Shown one piece after another: positions 1 through 8,888 of a stretch of DNA of 64,000 nucleotides. Position 1 is the first letter of the stretch. Every line of letters starts with the position of its first letter. The stretch comes from JAAYUJ01 sp963698165 (GTDB taxonomy: Bacteria; Desulfobacterota; Syntrophobacteria; Syntrophobacterales; Syntrophobacteraceae): contig CAVOPT010000010.1 of NCBI GenBank assembly GCA_963698165.1, positions 248,001-312,000 of the forward strand, written 5' to 3'. The notes below the pieces were generated by a model, which ran no database searches, was not told the origin of the DNA, and worked only from the letters and a program-made list of their open reading frames with translations. Position numbers and translations under genes: made by a program.

Positions 1-452
1 GCAACGGCAAGAAGAATCAGGTTCTTGTCATGCGGGAAACGCACGATAGCGCCGAGTTCTGCTCCGCTGTAATAGGCTGCAGGCCCGCCTAGAGCTCCCA
101 AAAGCACGGCCAGCAGATAGCGCCCATGGAGCCAACCAAGGGATTTGTTGAGAAGGGTGGCAAAATTAATCCAAAGAAAAACCATCCACAGGGGACTGAA
201 CGGTGCAGGCCAAAGGTACTGCACCGGGACGAACACGCCGCTCGCAATCAAGAGTGTATCCAAAAGAAAGCCCAAAACCCCGGCTGAAAGAGCCAAGCAT
301 GCTTCCGCCATCCGATTGGGTGCCATGGAAATATGCAGGGTAAGCCACATGGTGACCGCGAGGGGCCCGAGCCATGAAAGGCCTTTTGCGGCTCCGAGCA
401 CGGAGGCAAACCAGCTGATTTGGAATCCTAAAATATTCATTAAAGTGCTCAT
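1..452 (-). CDS. DUF2878 family membrane protein (3' end cut by window edge)
   Basis: An open frame runs on the minus strand from an ATG at 452 to the window edge, about 150 codons with no stop. The translation is strongly hydrophobic, with several membrane segments and the stretch LNKSLGWLHGRYLLAVLLGA, typical of DUF2878 inner-membrane proteins. A second in-frame ATG lies at 440. DUF2878 proteins have no established function; they often sit near DUF2177 and chalcone-isomerase-like genes, and both occur just to the right. The family call comes from recognition of sequence character and neighbours, not from a search. Confidence 0.7.
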   Translation of the reverse strand, partial: MSTLMNILGFQISWFASVLGAAKGLSWLGPLAVTMWLTLHISMAPNRMAEACLALSAGVLGFLLDTLLIASGVFVPVQYLWPAPFSPLWMVFLWINFATLLNKSLGWLHGRYLLAVLLGALGGPAAYYSGAELGAIVRFPHDKNLILLAV

Positions 453-578
453 CGCAGCCTCTTGACCGTCACACCTTGAAACGGGACAGTACCAAAGAAA
501 GGGGTTTACTCCATATCAGCCTTTGTTCCAGCCTGGATCATTTGTCTGCTGCGACATGGAAGGCCGGACCGCAAGCCT

Positions 579-995
579 CTATTTCACCCAGCCATCCAGC
601 AAAGCTGCCACATAGGTCATCAGGGCGCAGAGCACGCCTCCCCATGCAATATCCGCAAAACTCATTCTCAGAGGCCAGTCCTTGATCAACGAATAGTTGG
701 TCATGTCATACACCCCGTAAAGCGTGACCCCGTAAAGAAACCCCCAGAATAGACCAGACAGCAGGACATTCTGGGACGACACTCTGGGCAGAGCAAAAAG
801 AACGATGCCAAGAGGGATCAAAAGATAGACTGCAGCCGCAGCCCAATAGACGGGAGTGAGTGAATCGCCCACCCTGCGAGCAAGGGGACCAAGCTCTGAC
901 TTGTAGAACCCGGTCATGATGAGCCCAAGATATGTCAGGTCGACCACCAGAAAAATCGGAACGAGAGCCAGATAAACCTTCGTTGCATGCCACAT
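579..995 (-). CDS. DUF2177 family membrane protein
   Basis: 138 residues with four predicted membrane segments. Motifs such as LVVDLTYLG near the start and YGVYDMTNYSLIKDWP in the third quarter are typical of DUF2177. The ATG at 995 is preferred over the longer frame to 1070 because AGGAG lies just upstream of it. Function is unknown. The gene lies about 130 bp upstream of the DUF2878 gene on the same strand, so the two may be co-transcribed. In other bacteria these families occur with fatty-acid modification genes, but none of those is visible in this window. Confidence 0.82.
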   Translation of the reverse strand: MWHATKVYLALVPIFLVVDLTYLGLIMTGFYKSELGPLARRVGDSLTPVYWAAAAVYLLIPLGIVLFALPRVSSQNVLLSGLFWGFLYGVTLYGVYDMTNYSLIKDWPLRMSFADIAWGGVLCALMTYVAALLDGWVK

Positions 996-1109
996 GGTTT
1001 TCTCCTCAAGGTACGATTTGGTCAGAAATCCGTCTTTGCTCACTATAGATGGGCTGCACGGACCTCGCAAGATCCAACCCTTGGAGAGTCCAACCCGACG
1101 TCACTTCCA

Positions 1110-1272
1110 CCTAAAGTGAGCGATTTTCCAGCATGCTTGTCACTGCGGGAGGGCGTAAAGCCCTTCCCTACGAAAATGTTTTCTAACCCACATCGTAGGG
1201 GCGGGGTTTATCCCCGCCCGCATGGCAAGGCATTTTCTAAGGGCTTTCAGAGAGTGAATCGCTCAATTTAGG
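1110..1272. repeat. Palindromic MITE-like element, copy E1 (type 1 interior)
   Basis: 163 bp bounded by CCTAAAGTGAGCGATT on the left and AATCGCTCAATTTAGG on the right, a 16-bp terminal inverted repeat with one mismatch. Inside are two hairpins, GGGAGGGC/GCCCTTCCC and GGCGGGG/CCCCGCC. The reverse complement recurs at 7058-7220 with only about six differences. No coding capacity is seen. Confidence 0.85.
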
Positions 1273-1654
1273 TTCTATTGTGTGCAAGTTGGGCGATTCC
1301 GATTCCAATAGGCTCCCACTCAAGATAAGCGCGGTTTCGGCTCCGCAGAACTTGAAAGCTACCGAACAGCCAAGCTTGAATTCCCGCCTGTAACAGCCGT
1401 CAACTTAAGGACTTCAATGTGTTCTGTCGATTCGAGAGGGTGCAAAGGAACTTCAGATCTGCCGCCATCGCTTCACCACAGTTCACATCCAGGCATCGCC
1501 CCGGTGAGAGTCCAGGAGGAGAGCGACCATCGCATCGATTGTCGACTCAATTTCTTATCCGAATGATTGTCAAAACCAGCCAACGATGCTTAGAAAGTGT
1601 CCAATCGACTTTATGGCTTTGGACTTTTTGCACATTGAACTGAGGGGGGTAGAT
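1273..1654. other. Intergenic stretch without recognised gene
   Basis: About 380 bases between repeat E1 and the chalcone-isomerase-like gene. No frame shows convincing codon structure. It presumably holds the promoter of the downstream gene, but no clear -35/-10 pair was identified. Confidence 0.5.
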
Positions 1655-2233
1655 ATGTTGAGCTATCTAGGATCAAGCCGAGTAGTCATCAGCGTTCTGC
1701 TTTGTTCTCTGATTTTCGCGCAAGCAGGGAACGCCAAGGTGATCGAAGGTGCCCACTTCACGCCTCGTTTGGCAATAGGCAGCACCAACATGGTTTTGTA
1801 CGGTGCGGGTATAAGCCGCTACCTGCGCGTCTACAAAGTGAGTGCTGCTGCTCTCTATCTTGCCGAAGGGGTCACTGCCGAGCAGGTCTTGCAGGATATC
1901 CCCAAGCGACTGGAAATTGAGTACTTCTATCCTGTCAAAGCCAAAGACTTCGCCTTATTGACTAAAAAATGGATTTCAGCGAATGCCGACTCAGGAACAT
2001 GGGCGCACCTCCGACCAAAGGTCGATCGCTTTAACTCACTCTACCAAGACGTAAGACCCGGAGACCGTTATTCCTTGACATACATCCCCGGGCAAGGCAC
2101 AGAGCTTGCCCTGAATGGAAACAGAAAGGGAATTATGGAAGGCGCTGATTTCGCCTCTGCGCTTTTTTCGATCTGGCTCGGCCACCGTCCCTTGAATAAG
2201 GAATTAAAAGCTGCGTTGCTCGGCAAGAGTTGA
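1655..2233 (+). CDS. Chalcone isomerase-like exported protein
   Basis: 192 residues starting at an ATG at 1655 behind a GAGGGGGG ribosome-binding sequence; the longer frame to 1586 has no such site. Residues 1-27 form a signal peptide (hydrophobic core, ending AQAGNA). The mature part has the bacterial chalcone-isomerase-like pattern: a strand with LYGAGISRYLRVYKVSAAAL, a helix around KAKDFALLTKKW, the SLTYIPGQGTELALNG hairpin, and a C-terminal ALFSIWLGHRPLN helix. In bacteria this fold is mostly periplasmic and its ligand is unknown, perhaps a fatty acid. It is on the opposite strand to the DUF2177/DUF2878 pair, separated by element E1. Confidence 0.82.
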   Translation: MLSYLGSSRVVISVLLCSLIFAQAGNAKVIEGAHFTPRLAIGSTNMVLYGAGISRYLRVYKVSAAALYLAEGVTAEQVLQDIPKRLEIEYFYPVKAKDFALLTKKWISANADSGTWAHLRPKVDRFNSLYQDVRPGDRYSLTYIPGQGTELALNGNRKGIMEGADFASALFSIWLGHRPLNKELKAALLGKS

Positions 2234-2470
2234 TCGAAAGAAGGTAAATTGCCGAAAGCCTCCAGGAGATTATGGTGATATTTCCAATGCGTCGCCAGAC
2301 GATGGCGCAATTTCTGCCTGACCGGTATGAATATATTGTTGCACTGTCATTTCCTCGACTTTGGCCATTTTCGGGTGGTAATGGCTTAGGGTTGGCCAAG
2401 TCTCATGATTAAGCTGACAGGGTAATGAGCAAAATCCTTATGTTGAACAGGTAGTTAGGAATCCTCTACG

Positions 2471-2957
2471 GTGTTGGCGCATTCAACCGCCAACACCCTG
2501 AGAATCGCTATGTTTGCCTTGCCCGTCCAGATCCACGAAGTCCTGGTTGCCTTCGCGCCTTTCTTCAGCCGTCCGGTTTGGGATCACGTTCAGGTCCTGA
2601 TTGTGGGAGCCATCCTCGCGCGTAGAAAACGAACCGTTACCTCGGCCCTGCGTGCTGTGGGACTCGCGCAAGAACGGGGTTTCACCAACTTCCACCGGGT
2701 TCTCAATCGACTTTTCGCGCCATTTTCAATGGTGACCACTCATGGCCGCCCGTCTCATCGGAGACGAGCAACTTCCCGTCGCTCAGACCGCCTGGTACCC
2801 CAAGAAGCAAGCATCTTTCTCGGACGTCATGGCTTTTGTGCGCCGCAAATTGTCGGCGGCCCGGTATTCCGTCTACTCATTGTCGCGACTTAAGTCTACC
2901 GAATTCAACCTCGATCTTGTCACTAAACTGCTCGACAGCCTTGCGGAGGCCGCCTGA
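2471..2957 (+). pseudogene. Decayed DDE transposase (IS701-like) with internal deletion
   Basis: The first 75 or so residues of the frame from 2471 (VQIHEVLVAFAPFFSRPVWDH, then ILARRKRTVTSALRAVGL and FTNFHRVLNR) match the N-terminus of IS701/IS4-like transposases. From about 2742 a second frame gives WYPKKQASFSDVMAFVRRKL, which resembles the C-terminus of the same kind of enzyme. The catalytic middle is missing and the two parts are in different frames, so this is a deletion relic of a protein normally about 400 residues long. No terminal inverted repeats were identified. Confidence 0.75.
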
Positions 2958-2986
2958 TTTGCCAAAGTCGAGGACTCCCGTTACAC

Positions 2987-3601
2987 CTAAAAGGCGTCAC
3001 GCGGCTTCCACGACTCCCAGGGCTTTGTTTTTTCCCCGGATTCATTTGTGTCGGGTAATGTCGGTTTCCCTGGCTCCCAACCACAGGGCATCAAATGCCC
3101 TGTGGCTTGATGCTCCTTAAGGGCCCTCAACTGGCGAAGAATCTCGGTAGGGCTTCTGCCCAGAGGGGCAGCCACCACTTCCAGGACTTGGATGACCCCG
3201 TTCGGGTCTATGATGAAATGGCTTCGAAGCTCAATCTTCTGTTCGGGATCGTAGACACCGTAAAGTGAACCGATGACGCCAAGGGGATCAGAGACGAGGG
3301 GAAACCTGGCACCGCCAGGCACCATTCGGGACAAACACTTTTCCTGGAATTCACTGTGGGTGTCCACCTTGTCGGTGCTGACCATCAGCACCTCCGCGCC
3401 GAGCTCCTGGAAGGCTGGATACTTGACGGCCACTGCCGCGATTTCTGTCGGGCACACACAGGTGAAATCACCGGGATAGAAAATGAGGATGATCCACTGT
3501 CCCCTGTACTGGGAGAGGTCCACCTCCACCTGCAACCCGCCATGGAAGGCCATGGCCTTAAAATGAGGGGCCCTTTCGGCGACACAAGGAATCCTATTCA
3601 T
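2987..3601 (-). CDS. 2-Cys peroxiredoxin (AhpC/Prx1 type)
   Basis: 204 residues. Thioredoxin-fold peroxidase that reduces hydrogen peroxide and organic hydroperoxides in the cytosol. The peroxidatic motif FYPGDFTCVCPTE places the catalytic cysteine at residue 50, with an additional Cys48. The resolving cysteine is Cys173 in MPCGWEPG, followed by a C-terminal tail. The ATG at 3601 is chosen because AGGAG lies 7 bases upstream. It is co-directional with the efflux operon but 144 bp past its end. Such proteins usually take electrons from a thioredoxin or AhpF-like reductase, and neither is encoded nearby. Confidence 0.93.
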   Translation of the reverse strand: MNRIPCVAERAPHFKAMAFHGGLQVEVDLSQYRGQWIILIFYPGDFTCVCPTEIAAVAVKYPAFQELGAEVLMVSTDKVDTHSEFQEKCLSRMVPGGARFPLVSDPLGVIGSLYGVYDPEQKIELRSHFIIDPNGVIQVLEVVAAPLGRSPTEILRQLRALKEHQATGHLMPCGWEPGKPTLPDTNESGEKTKPWESWKPRDAF

Positions 3602-3744
3602 CGGTCGACTCCTGGCTGCGATCCATTCTTTCACTCATGCTCCTTGCCTCGACCGGGCCACCTGCTTCCGCACTTATTTCGAGTCCGCCCCCCCGATGCG
3701 GAGGTTTCCTGCCATGCGAGGGATAATCAAAAGCCGGGTTCTCT

Positions 3745-4683
3745 TCACGGTTGTTTCGCCCCTCCATCGGGCTTTTCCGGAGCAGACGACTGTGAAGAAA
3801 GGTCTTCAATAAAGACATCCATTAGCTGGCCCGGAAGCACCGAAAGGTCAGCGCGATTGAAACTGTAAACGACCTGCATGACCCTGGTATCGACCCTCTC
3901 CGTGCTCTCCCCTGTAAGCGAGCGTTTGGGAATGACATATTTCTCCATGTACTCGAATCGGAGGTTCGTCCTGAGAGAGGGATTGCCCCGGACGAACGCG
4001 ACCGCCGGGGCCTTTTCGGTAAATCGCCAGGCATCATTTTCGTCGATGTCCACTCGGACATGAAGCGTGTCCAAACCGCCCAGGAGGATGAGGGGCTGGC
4101 CCGTCACACCGCTGGGTGCGTATTCACCGGGCCGGATGTTGACCTGAAGAACTTCACCGTGGATAGGCGCCCGAACCGTCAGGAGATCGAGATCCACCCG
4201 TGCCGCCTTGACCTCCGCGCTGGCAGTTGCTATGCGAGCCCCGGCCGCCTTCACGGCGTATCGGCGTTTATTGAGGTCTTCAATGCTGATCGCTCTCGGG
4301 TCTTTGACATTCTCGGCGATGCGCAACTGGGCCTGGAGGTCTTGGAGGTTTGCCTCCGCTTCCAGCGTTCTCGCTTCGCGCACCGCCAGGTCCGCAATCC
4401 TTGCCCGCTCATCGATGGAAAAGAGTGGACTAGACGCTTTGACGCGCTGACCGACTTCGACATAAACCCGGGCGACGATTCCCGGGAGATGGGCGCCGAT
4501 GGAGATGTTTCGAGTACTGGCCTCCACGATGCCGGCACCGGAAATCCTGCTGGGAAATTCCACCCGTGGAGGATCCGCCACCGGCTTCGCATGGGTGACG
4601 GGTTTTGAACCTTCCTTCACCATCCAAAGCGCGAAAAGGAGACCGAGGACGGCAAGGAGGGGAAGGATGTACTTTCTGACCAT
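3745..4683 (-). CDS. Periplasmic membrane fusion protein of ABC exporter (HlyD/DevB-like)
   Basis: 312 residues. An N-terminal membrane anchor (about residues 5-21) is followed by a biotinyl-lipoyl half (SIGAHLPGIVARVYVEVGQRVKA), a helical hairpin with heptad-like repeats (about residues 90-165), the second lipoyl half (LTVRAPIHGEVLQVNIRPGEY) and a beta-barrel domain. This is the periplasmic adaptor linking an inner-membrane ABC pump to an outer-membrane channel. AGGAGG precedes the ATG. It is the third gene of a permease-ATPase-adaptor operon, with 8 bases between it and the ATPase gene. The substrate cannot be read from sequence, and no TolC-like gene is adjacent. Confidence 0.87.
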   Translation of the reverse strand: MVRKYILPLLAVLGLLFALWMVKEGSKPVTHAKPVADPPRVEFPSRISGAGIVEASTRNISIGAHLPGIVARVYVEVGQRVKASSPLFSIDERARIADLAVREARTLEAEANLQDLQAQLRIAENVKDPRAISIEDLNKRRYAVKAAGARIATASAEVKAARVDLDLLTVRAPIHGEVLQVNIRPGEYAPSGVTGQPLILLGGLDTLHVRVDIDENDAWRFTEKAPAVAFVRGNPSLRTNLRFEYMEKYVIPKRSLTGESTERVDTRVMQVVYSFNRADLSVLPGQLMDVFIEDLSSQSSAPEKPDGGAKQP

Positions 4684-4691
4684 AAGTCCTC

Positions 4692-5399
4692 CTATGATGT
4701 CGCCACCTGGGGCTCGACAAGGATGATCCTGCCGTCATCCATTCGGGCGATGCGGTCCGCGAAGCTGAAAATCCTGTTGTCGTGGGTCACGATTATGAGG
4801 GCTCTATCCTCGGAGAGGGCGTTGCGCCGGAGGACATCCATCACCAACCTGCCCGTGTCCGCGTCGAGGGCGCTCGTGGGCTCGTCACAGACGATGAGCC
4901 GTGGATTATTGACGAGGGCCCTGGCGATGGCCACCCGCTGCTGCTGACCACCGGAGAGCGCCGCGGGAAGGGCCTCCAGCTTGTCTACGAGTCCAACGGC
5001 CTCCAGGACCTCATTCGCCCGCACGAGGGCGGCGGTCCTGCGGCTGCCCAGAATCAGAAGGGGTATGGCGACGTTTTCCGCGACCGTGAGAGTGGGGATC
5101 AGATTGTAGGCCTGGAATACAAAGCCTATGTTGTCCCCTCTGAAGCGGGTCTTTTCCCTCTGGCTCATGGACCTCAGAACCTGGTCCAAGACGATGATAT
5201 CGCCGTCATCATGGTCCAGGATGGCGGCCACCACGGAGATGAGGGTCGTCTTTCCGCACCCCGAGGGGCCCACGAGCATGAGCAACTCTCCCAAGCGCAC
5301 TTCCAAATCCACGCCACGGAGGGCCTCAACCCGTGAAGAACCCGAGCCATAGGTCTTGGTGACACCTCGCAGGAAGACTGCCGTCCCGTTTTTCGACAT
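4692..5399 (-). CDS. ABC exporter ATP-binding protein (DevA/LolD/MacB class)
   Basis: About 235 residues from the ATG at 5399, which has AGGAAG upstream overlapping the end of the permease gene. Walker A is GPSGCGKTT, the signature is LSGGQQQR, Walker B is LIVCDEPTSALD, and the H-loop is IIVTHD. This is the small ATPase class that drives MacB-type permeases. It is encoded between the permease and the membrane fusion protein and is presumably translationally coupled to the permease. Confidence 0.93.
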   Translation of the reverse strand: MSKNGTAVFLRGVTKTYGSGSSRVEALRGVDLEVRLGELLMLVGPSGCGKTTLISVVAAILDHDDGDIIVLDQVLRSMSQREKTRFRGDNIGFVFQAYNLIPTLTVAENVAIPLLILGSRRTAALVRANEVLEAVGLVDKLEALPAALSGGQQQRVAIARALVNNPRLIVCDEPTSALDADTGRLVMDVLRRNALSEDRALIIVTHDNRIFSFADRIARMDDGRIILVEPQVATS

Positions 5400-5406
5400 A
5401 GGCTTC

Positions 5407-6567
5407 CTACATTTTGAAAACGATGGCCGGTTCAAGCTTCATGACCTTGCGGATACTGATCAGGGCCGAGAAGATGACGATGAGGGCAATGGCGCCCCCC
5501 GCAAGGATCAGGATTTCCGGGACCAGGCGGAAAGCCAGCTGCGTGCCTCTCATGAGGTAGCCAAAGAGGGCGGCGCCACCGATGCCTAGCCCAAACCCCT
5601 GGGCTCCCACCACGAGGGCCTGCAATATGATCATGCGCAGAAGAACCGCGTTCGTCGTTCCCATGGCCTTCAGGGTTCCAAAGTAGCGCAGGTTCTCCAG
5701 GGTAAAATTGTAGAAGGTCTGACCCGCGATGGCCGTGCCGATAAAAAAGCCCAGCATGACGGCAATCCCAAAGTTGATGGGGATCCCGGTGCTTTTCATA
5801 TAGAAGTCAAAAGTCAGGTCTTTGAACTCCTGAGCCGTGTAAGCCGCCAACCCTGTGTTCTGCGCGATTTGTTCAGCCAGTCCTTTCGGATCCAACCCAT
5901 CGGCCCCCTTGACCAGAATGAAGGAGAGGAGTTTCCTCTCACGCGGGGCGAAAGTCGTGGCCCGGTTGTAGGTGGTATAAATGACGGGCTGAGACTGAAA
6001 GGTGCGTGACACCCGGCAAATCCCAACCACCACGGCACGTCGGTCATTGATCTCCAGGACATCCCCCACCTCAAGGGGGATCAGCTTGCCGCCCGGTTCC
6101 TTGGACTTTTTGGCAAGCCGAGTGGAAGCTCCAACATCATTGACGATGATCGCGTCCTGACTGCGGAGATCACTCAGGCTTCCTTCTATCATGATGGGCG
6201 GCCCCCCGATGAGGGTCGCGTCGTCGAGGCCCAAGACGTTGACGATCTGAAAGTTGCCGTCCTCGAGGCGGGCCTTAAGAAGTCCCTTGTAAAGGGGCAC
6301 AGCCCATTCAACGCCGGTGACACCGCGTACACGAAGAAGTTCGGTATCCTGAAGCGGTTTAACGTCGTCGATGTACTGCACCTTGGGGTCCATGACCCAG
6401 ATGTCCGGCTGGGACAGATCGTTGATAAAACTGTACGTGCGGGTCATCAAGCCGGTGAAGATGGAAGATTGCTGGGTGATGAGGAGGGCCGCAAAGGTGA
6501 GACCCATAATGAGACCCAGGTACTTGCCGCGGTCACCCATCAGCATTTTCAAGGCTATGAGGTACAT
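5407..6567 (-). CDS. ABC exporter permease (DevC/MacB-type, FtsX fold)
   Basis: 386 residues. One N-terminal membrane segment (GLIMGLTFAALLITQQSSIF) is followed by a large periplasmic domain of about 220 residues of MacB_PCD type, then three membrane segments, including GIAVMLGFFIGTAIAGQTFY. This is the four-segment FtsX/DevC topology. GGGAG precedes the ATG. It is the first gene of the three-gene operon. DevC-type permeases work with DevB adaptors to export lipids, peptides or macrolide-like compounds; the substrate here is unknown. Confidence 0.88.
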   Translation of the reverse strand: MYLIALKMLMGDRGKYLGLIMGLTFAALLITQQSSIFTGLMTRTYSFINDLSQPDIWVMDPKVQYIDDVKPLQDTELLRVRGVTGVEWAVPLYKGLLKARLEDGNFQIVNVLGLDDATLIGGPPIMIEGSLSDLRSQDAIIVNDVGASTRLAKKSKEPGGKLIPLEVGDVLEINDRRAVVVGICRVSRTFQSQPVIYTTYNRATTFAPRERKLLSFILVKGADGLDPKGLAEQIAQNTGLAAYTAQEFKDLTFDFYMKSTGIPINFGIAVMLGFFIGTAIAGQTFYNFTLENLRYFGTLKAMGTTNAVLLRMIILQALVVGAQGFGLGIGGAALFGYLMRGTQLAFRLVPEILILAGGAIALIVIFSALISIRKVMKLEPAIVFKM

Positions 6568-6712
6568 TCACGGTCTCCCGGCACGTGTGATTTTGATACG
6601 CGATGCACACATTGGAAAACAATTACTTCATTTCGTGGAAATTAGAAAGACGGTCCTTGTGTGTCAATGGCAATCGGAGTTTGGAGCAGGGCAATCGCAT
6701 TCACCCGGTTAA

Positions 6713-6943
6713 CTGAGTGATGGCAGCAATGAATTCCTCAGCGGTGGAGAATACGCGGGTGTAGCGTCGATCCAGTGGGCTATGTTTTCAGGACGTTATG
6801 CAGCCAAAGCAGTTCTCGAGAAAGTGTGGAGCACCCACGCAACCCCTAATAATGATTACGTCAAGGCATCTATCGGGCAGATAGCCGGTCTGCAGAAATC
6901 GTTGAGTGGCTGGGCATGTTGGTGGACAGGCCTCACCGGATAA
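6713..6943 (+). pseudogene. C-terminal remnant, possibly of an FAD-dependent oxidoreductase
   Basis: A stop-free stretch without a start codon translates as LSGGEYAGVASIQWAMFSGR followed by YAAKAVLEKVW and ends at TAA 6941. The motif of a small loop followed by an SGRYAAKAVLEK helix resembles the C-terminal end of flavin-dependent oxidoreductases, where a helix of this type closes the FAD site. There is no upstream coding region, so if the resemblance is real this is a broken 3' piece. The call is tentative. Confidence 0.3.
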
Positions 6944-7057
6944 CAGGTCATTACCCCACAAGGCAAAGGCTCCCAGGCTGCTGCCTCATTCAGCTTCCAT
7001 CGATGTTGCCGAGGCAGTTACCGGTCTTTGAGGGCCGTACTTCACAAGTGATATTTT

Positions 7058-7220
7058 CCTAAATTGAGCGATTCACTCTCTGAAAGCCCTTAGAAAATGC
7101 CTTGCCATGCGGGCGGGGATAAACCCCGCCCCTACGATGTGGGTTAAAGGACATTTTCGTACGGGAGGGCTTTACGCCCTCCCGCAGTGACAAGCATGCT
7201 GGAAAATCGCTCACTTTAGG
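7058..7220. repeat. Palindromic MITE-like element, copy E2 (type 1, inverted relative to E1)
   Basis: 163 bp, the reverse complement of E1 (1110-1272) with about six substitutions. The same 16-bp ends (CCTAAATTGAGCGATT and its complement) and the same internal hairpins are present. Together with E1 it brackets the peroxiredoxin and exporter region in inverted orientation. Confidence 0.85.
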
Positions 7221-7700
7221 TATAATTCTCCAGTTCTGAGCCTGCTCTTTTGGATCCCGGCCCTTGGACAACAACTACTTATCATTACTGACTAATCTGC
7301 ACTGCGGATCCTGATGATCTGCCGAAAATTCATCCGGGTTGGTTTGAGGTTGTTTATTCGAATCACTCGTCTTGCGCGTAAATGAGAGATGCATTCGGAA
7401 GAGACCTTGACCGGAACCTGTCTTATGGAGAGTGCAGGGCAAGGGCGCAGCCGGGATGGCGTTGAGTACAGTCCCCGCGGTGCGATGCATGCATGAAGAT
7501 GGTCATGATAGACCAGGTGGCCTTCTGCCTGCTTTGGGACCGGAGGATTAGGGGAGACTGCGAAATGGTTTTCAGGTGAGGAAGGGGCTGAGCGATTTGC
7601 GGCGCTCGATTGAAAAAGCATCCAATGATGCTTATGATGTGTCGAAAATCATTAGCAACTTCGAGGTGAAATTGACACAAGGAGTCAGAAAGGATGCCCC
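7221..7700. other. Intergenic stretch without recognised gene
   Basis: About 480 bases between element E2 and the MoaD-like gene. Short frames exist on both strands but none has a recognisable product or a good ribosome-binding site. The last 30 bases carry the AAAGGAT ribosome-binding sequence of the downstream gene. Confidence 0.5.
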
Positions 7701-7937
7701 ATGGAAATCAGCCTGAAATGCTTCGCCACCCTGGCGGAGGCCGACAAATGCGATTACAGTGACAGCACCACCAAAACCCTGGCCGAAGGGGCCAAGGTCC
7801 TTGACCTGCTGAAGGAGATGAAGATTTCCGAGAAGGACGTCAAGCTGATCTTCGTGAACAGCAAACACGCCGACTTCGAAACGGTGCTGAACCCAGGTGA
7901 CGTGGTGGGGCTGGCGCCCCCGACCGGCGGAATGTGA
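7701..7937 (+). CDS. MoaD/ThiS-like ubiquitin-fold sulfur carrier
   Basis: 78 residues with the beta-grasp pattern of MoaD/ThiS proteins: an N-terminal strand (MEISLKCFATL), a helix (KVLDLLKEMKI), LIFVNSKHAD, and a C-terminus reading PGDVVGLAPPTGGM. Classical carriers end in Gly-Gly, the site of adenylation and thiocarboxylate formation. Here one Met follows the two glycines, so processing would be needed or the protein uses another chemistry. AAAGGAT lies upstream of the ATG. No MoeB, MoaE or aldehyde ferredoxin oxidoreductase gene is nearby, so the partner is unknown. Confidence 0.8.
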   Translation: MEISLKCFATLAEADKCDYSDSTTKTLAEGAKVLDLLKEMKISEKDVKLIFVNSKHADFETVLNPGDVVGLAPPTGGM

Positions 7938-8219
7938 AGCTGTCCTCTTGCGCTTGAGGCCGACAGCGCGTTTGGAGGATGTCGGCACGTGTCACCTGGC
8001 ATCCTGTGACAGAGTGGCACGGGGGGAATATACGCCGTCTTGGACGATTGCCGGCAGCGGCGTCATCACCCTCCCAGGACGGCACCAGCATCCCGTTCAG
8101 GGATGGCAGCGCAAGTATGCCGTGCTGGCAGCGGCGTTGGGCAGGTTTGGCCTCACCTGCCTGCACATGGCTGATCATTCGTCCATGGGTGCGCCTAAAA
8201 AGGTTTTGTGATAGCGGGG

Positions 8220-8888
8220 TCAGGGCTGTATTTCCACAAGCCCGAGATCGATGGCGAAGTGGATGAGCTGAGAGAGGTTGTCGATTTCCAGTTTCTCCAT
8301 GATGTTCGCTCTGTGAGACTTGACGGTGCTCACACTCACGAAGAGGATCTCCGCGATTTCCTTGGTGGAGCGCCCCTCGGCAATCATCTGAAACACCTCC
8401 CGCTCCCGGTTCGAAAGCTTTGAGTACAGTTCTTCCCGGGAAGATTTGGTCTTCTTGAGTGAAACGTAATCCTCGATGACTTTTCGGGAGATGGAAGGAC
8501 TGAGATAGGTGTCTCCCTCGATGGCTGACTCGATGGCCTGTATGATGTCGGGTCCGCTGGAGTCCTTCAGAAGGTATCCTGAAGCACCCAGAGTGAACAG
8601 CTCACTGATGAACCGGTCGTGGGAATGCATGGAGAGGATGATCACCTTGGTCTGGGGCCGCTTCTTCTTGATCTGCCTCGTGGCCTCGATGCCATTCAAG
8701 AGGGGCATGGCGATGTCCATGATGACGACATCCGGCTTCAGCTCTTCAACCTTGGCAATGGCTTCGCGCCCGTTGCGCGCCTCACCGACGACCCGGATGC
8801 ACGGCTCGGCCTCCAGCAGTTTGGCCAGGCCCTGTCGCACGATGGTGTGATCTTCCGCCAGCAGGACGCTGACCGTCTTCTCAGTCAA
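8220..8888 (-). CDS. NarL/FixJ-type response regulator
   Basis: 222 residues. The N-terminal receiver domain has the acidic pair ED (residues 12-13) and the phospho-acceptor in VVIMDIAMP; the C-terminal LuxR-type helix-turn-helix reads LSNREREVFQMIAEGRSTKE and continues through VSTVKSHRANIMEKL. The start appears to be TTG at 8888, inside the end of the kinase gene, with GGGAG upstream, so it is translationally coupled to the kinase. It should be the DNA-binding partner of that kinase. Its targets are not visible from sequence; as the last gene of a run beginning near the corrinoid activase gene, it may respond to C1 metabolism. Confidence 0.92.
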   Translation of the reverse strand: MTEKTVSVLLAEDHTIVRQGLAKLLEAEPCIRVVGEARNGREAIAKVEELKPDVVIMDIAMPLLNGIEATRQIKKKRPQTKVIILSMHSHDRFISELFTLGASGYLLKDSSGPDIIQAIESAIEGDTYLSPSISRKVIEDYVSLKKTKSSREELYSKLSNREREVFQMIAEGRSTKEIAEILFVSVSTVKSHRANIMEKLEIDNLSQLIHFAIDLGLVEIQP

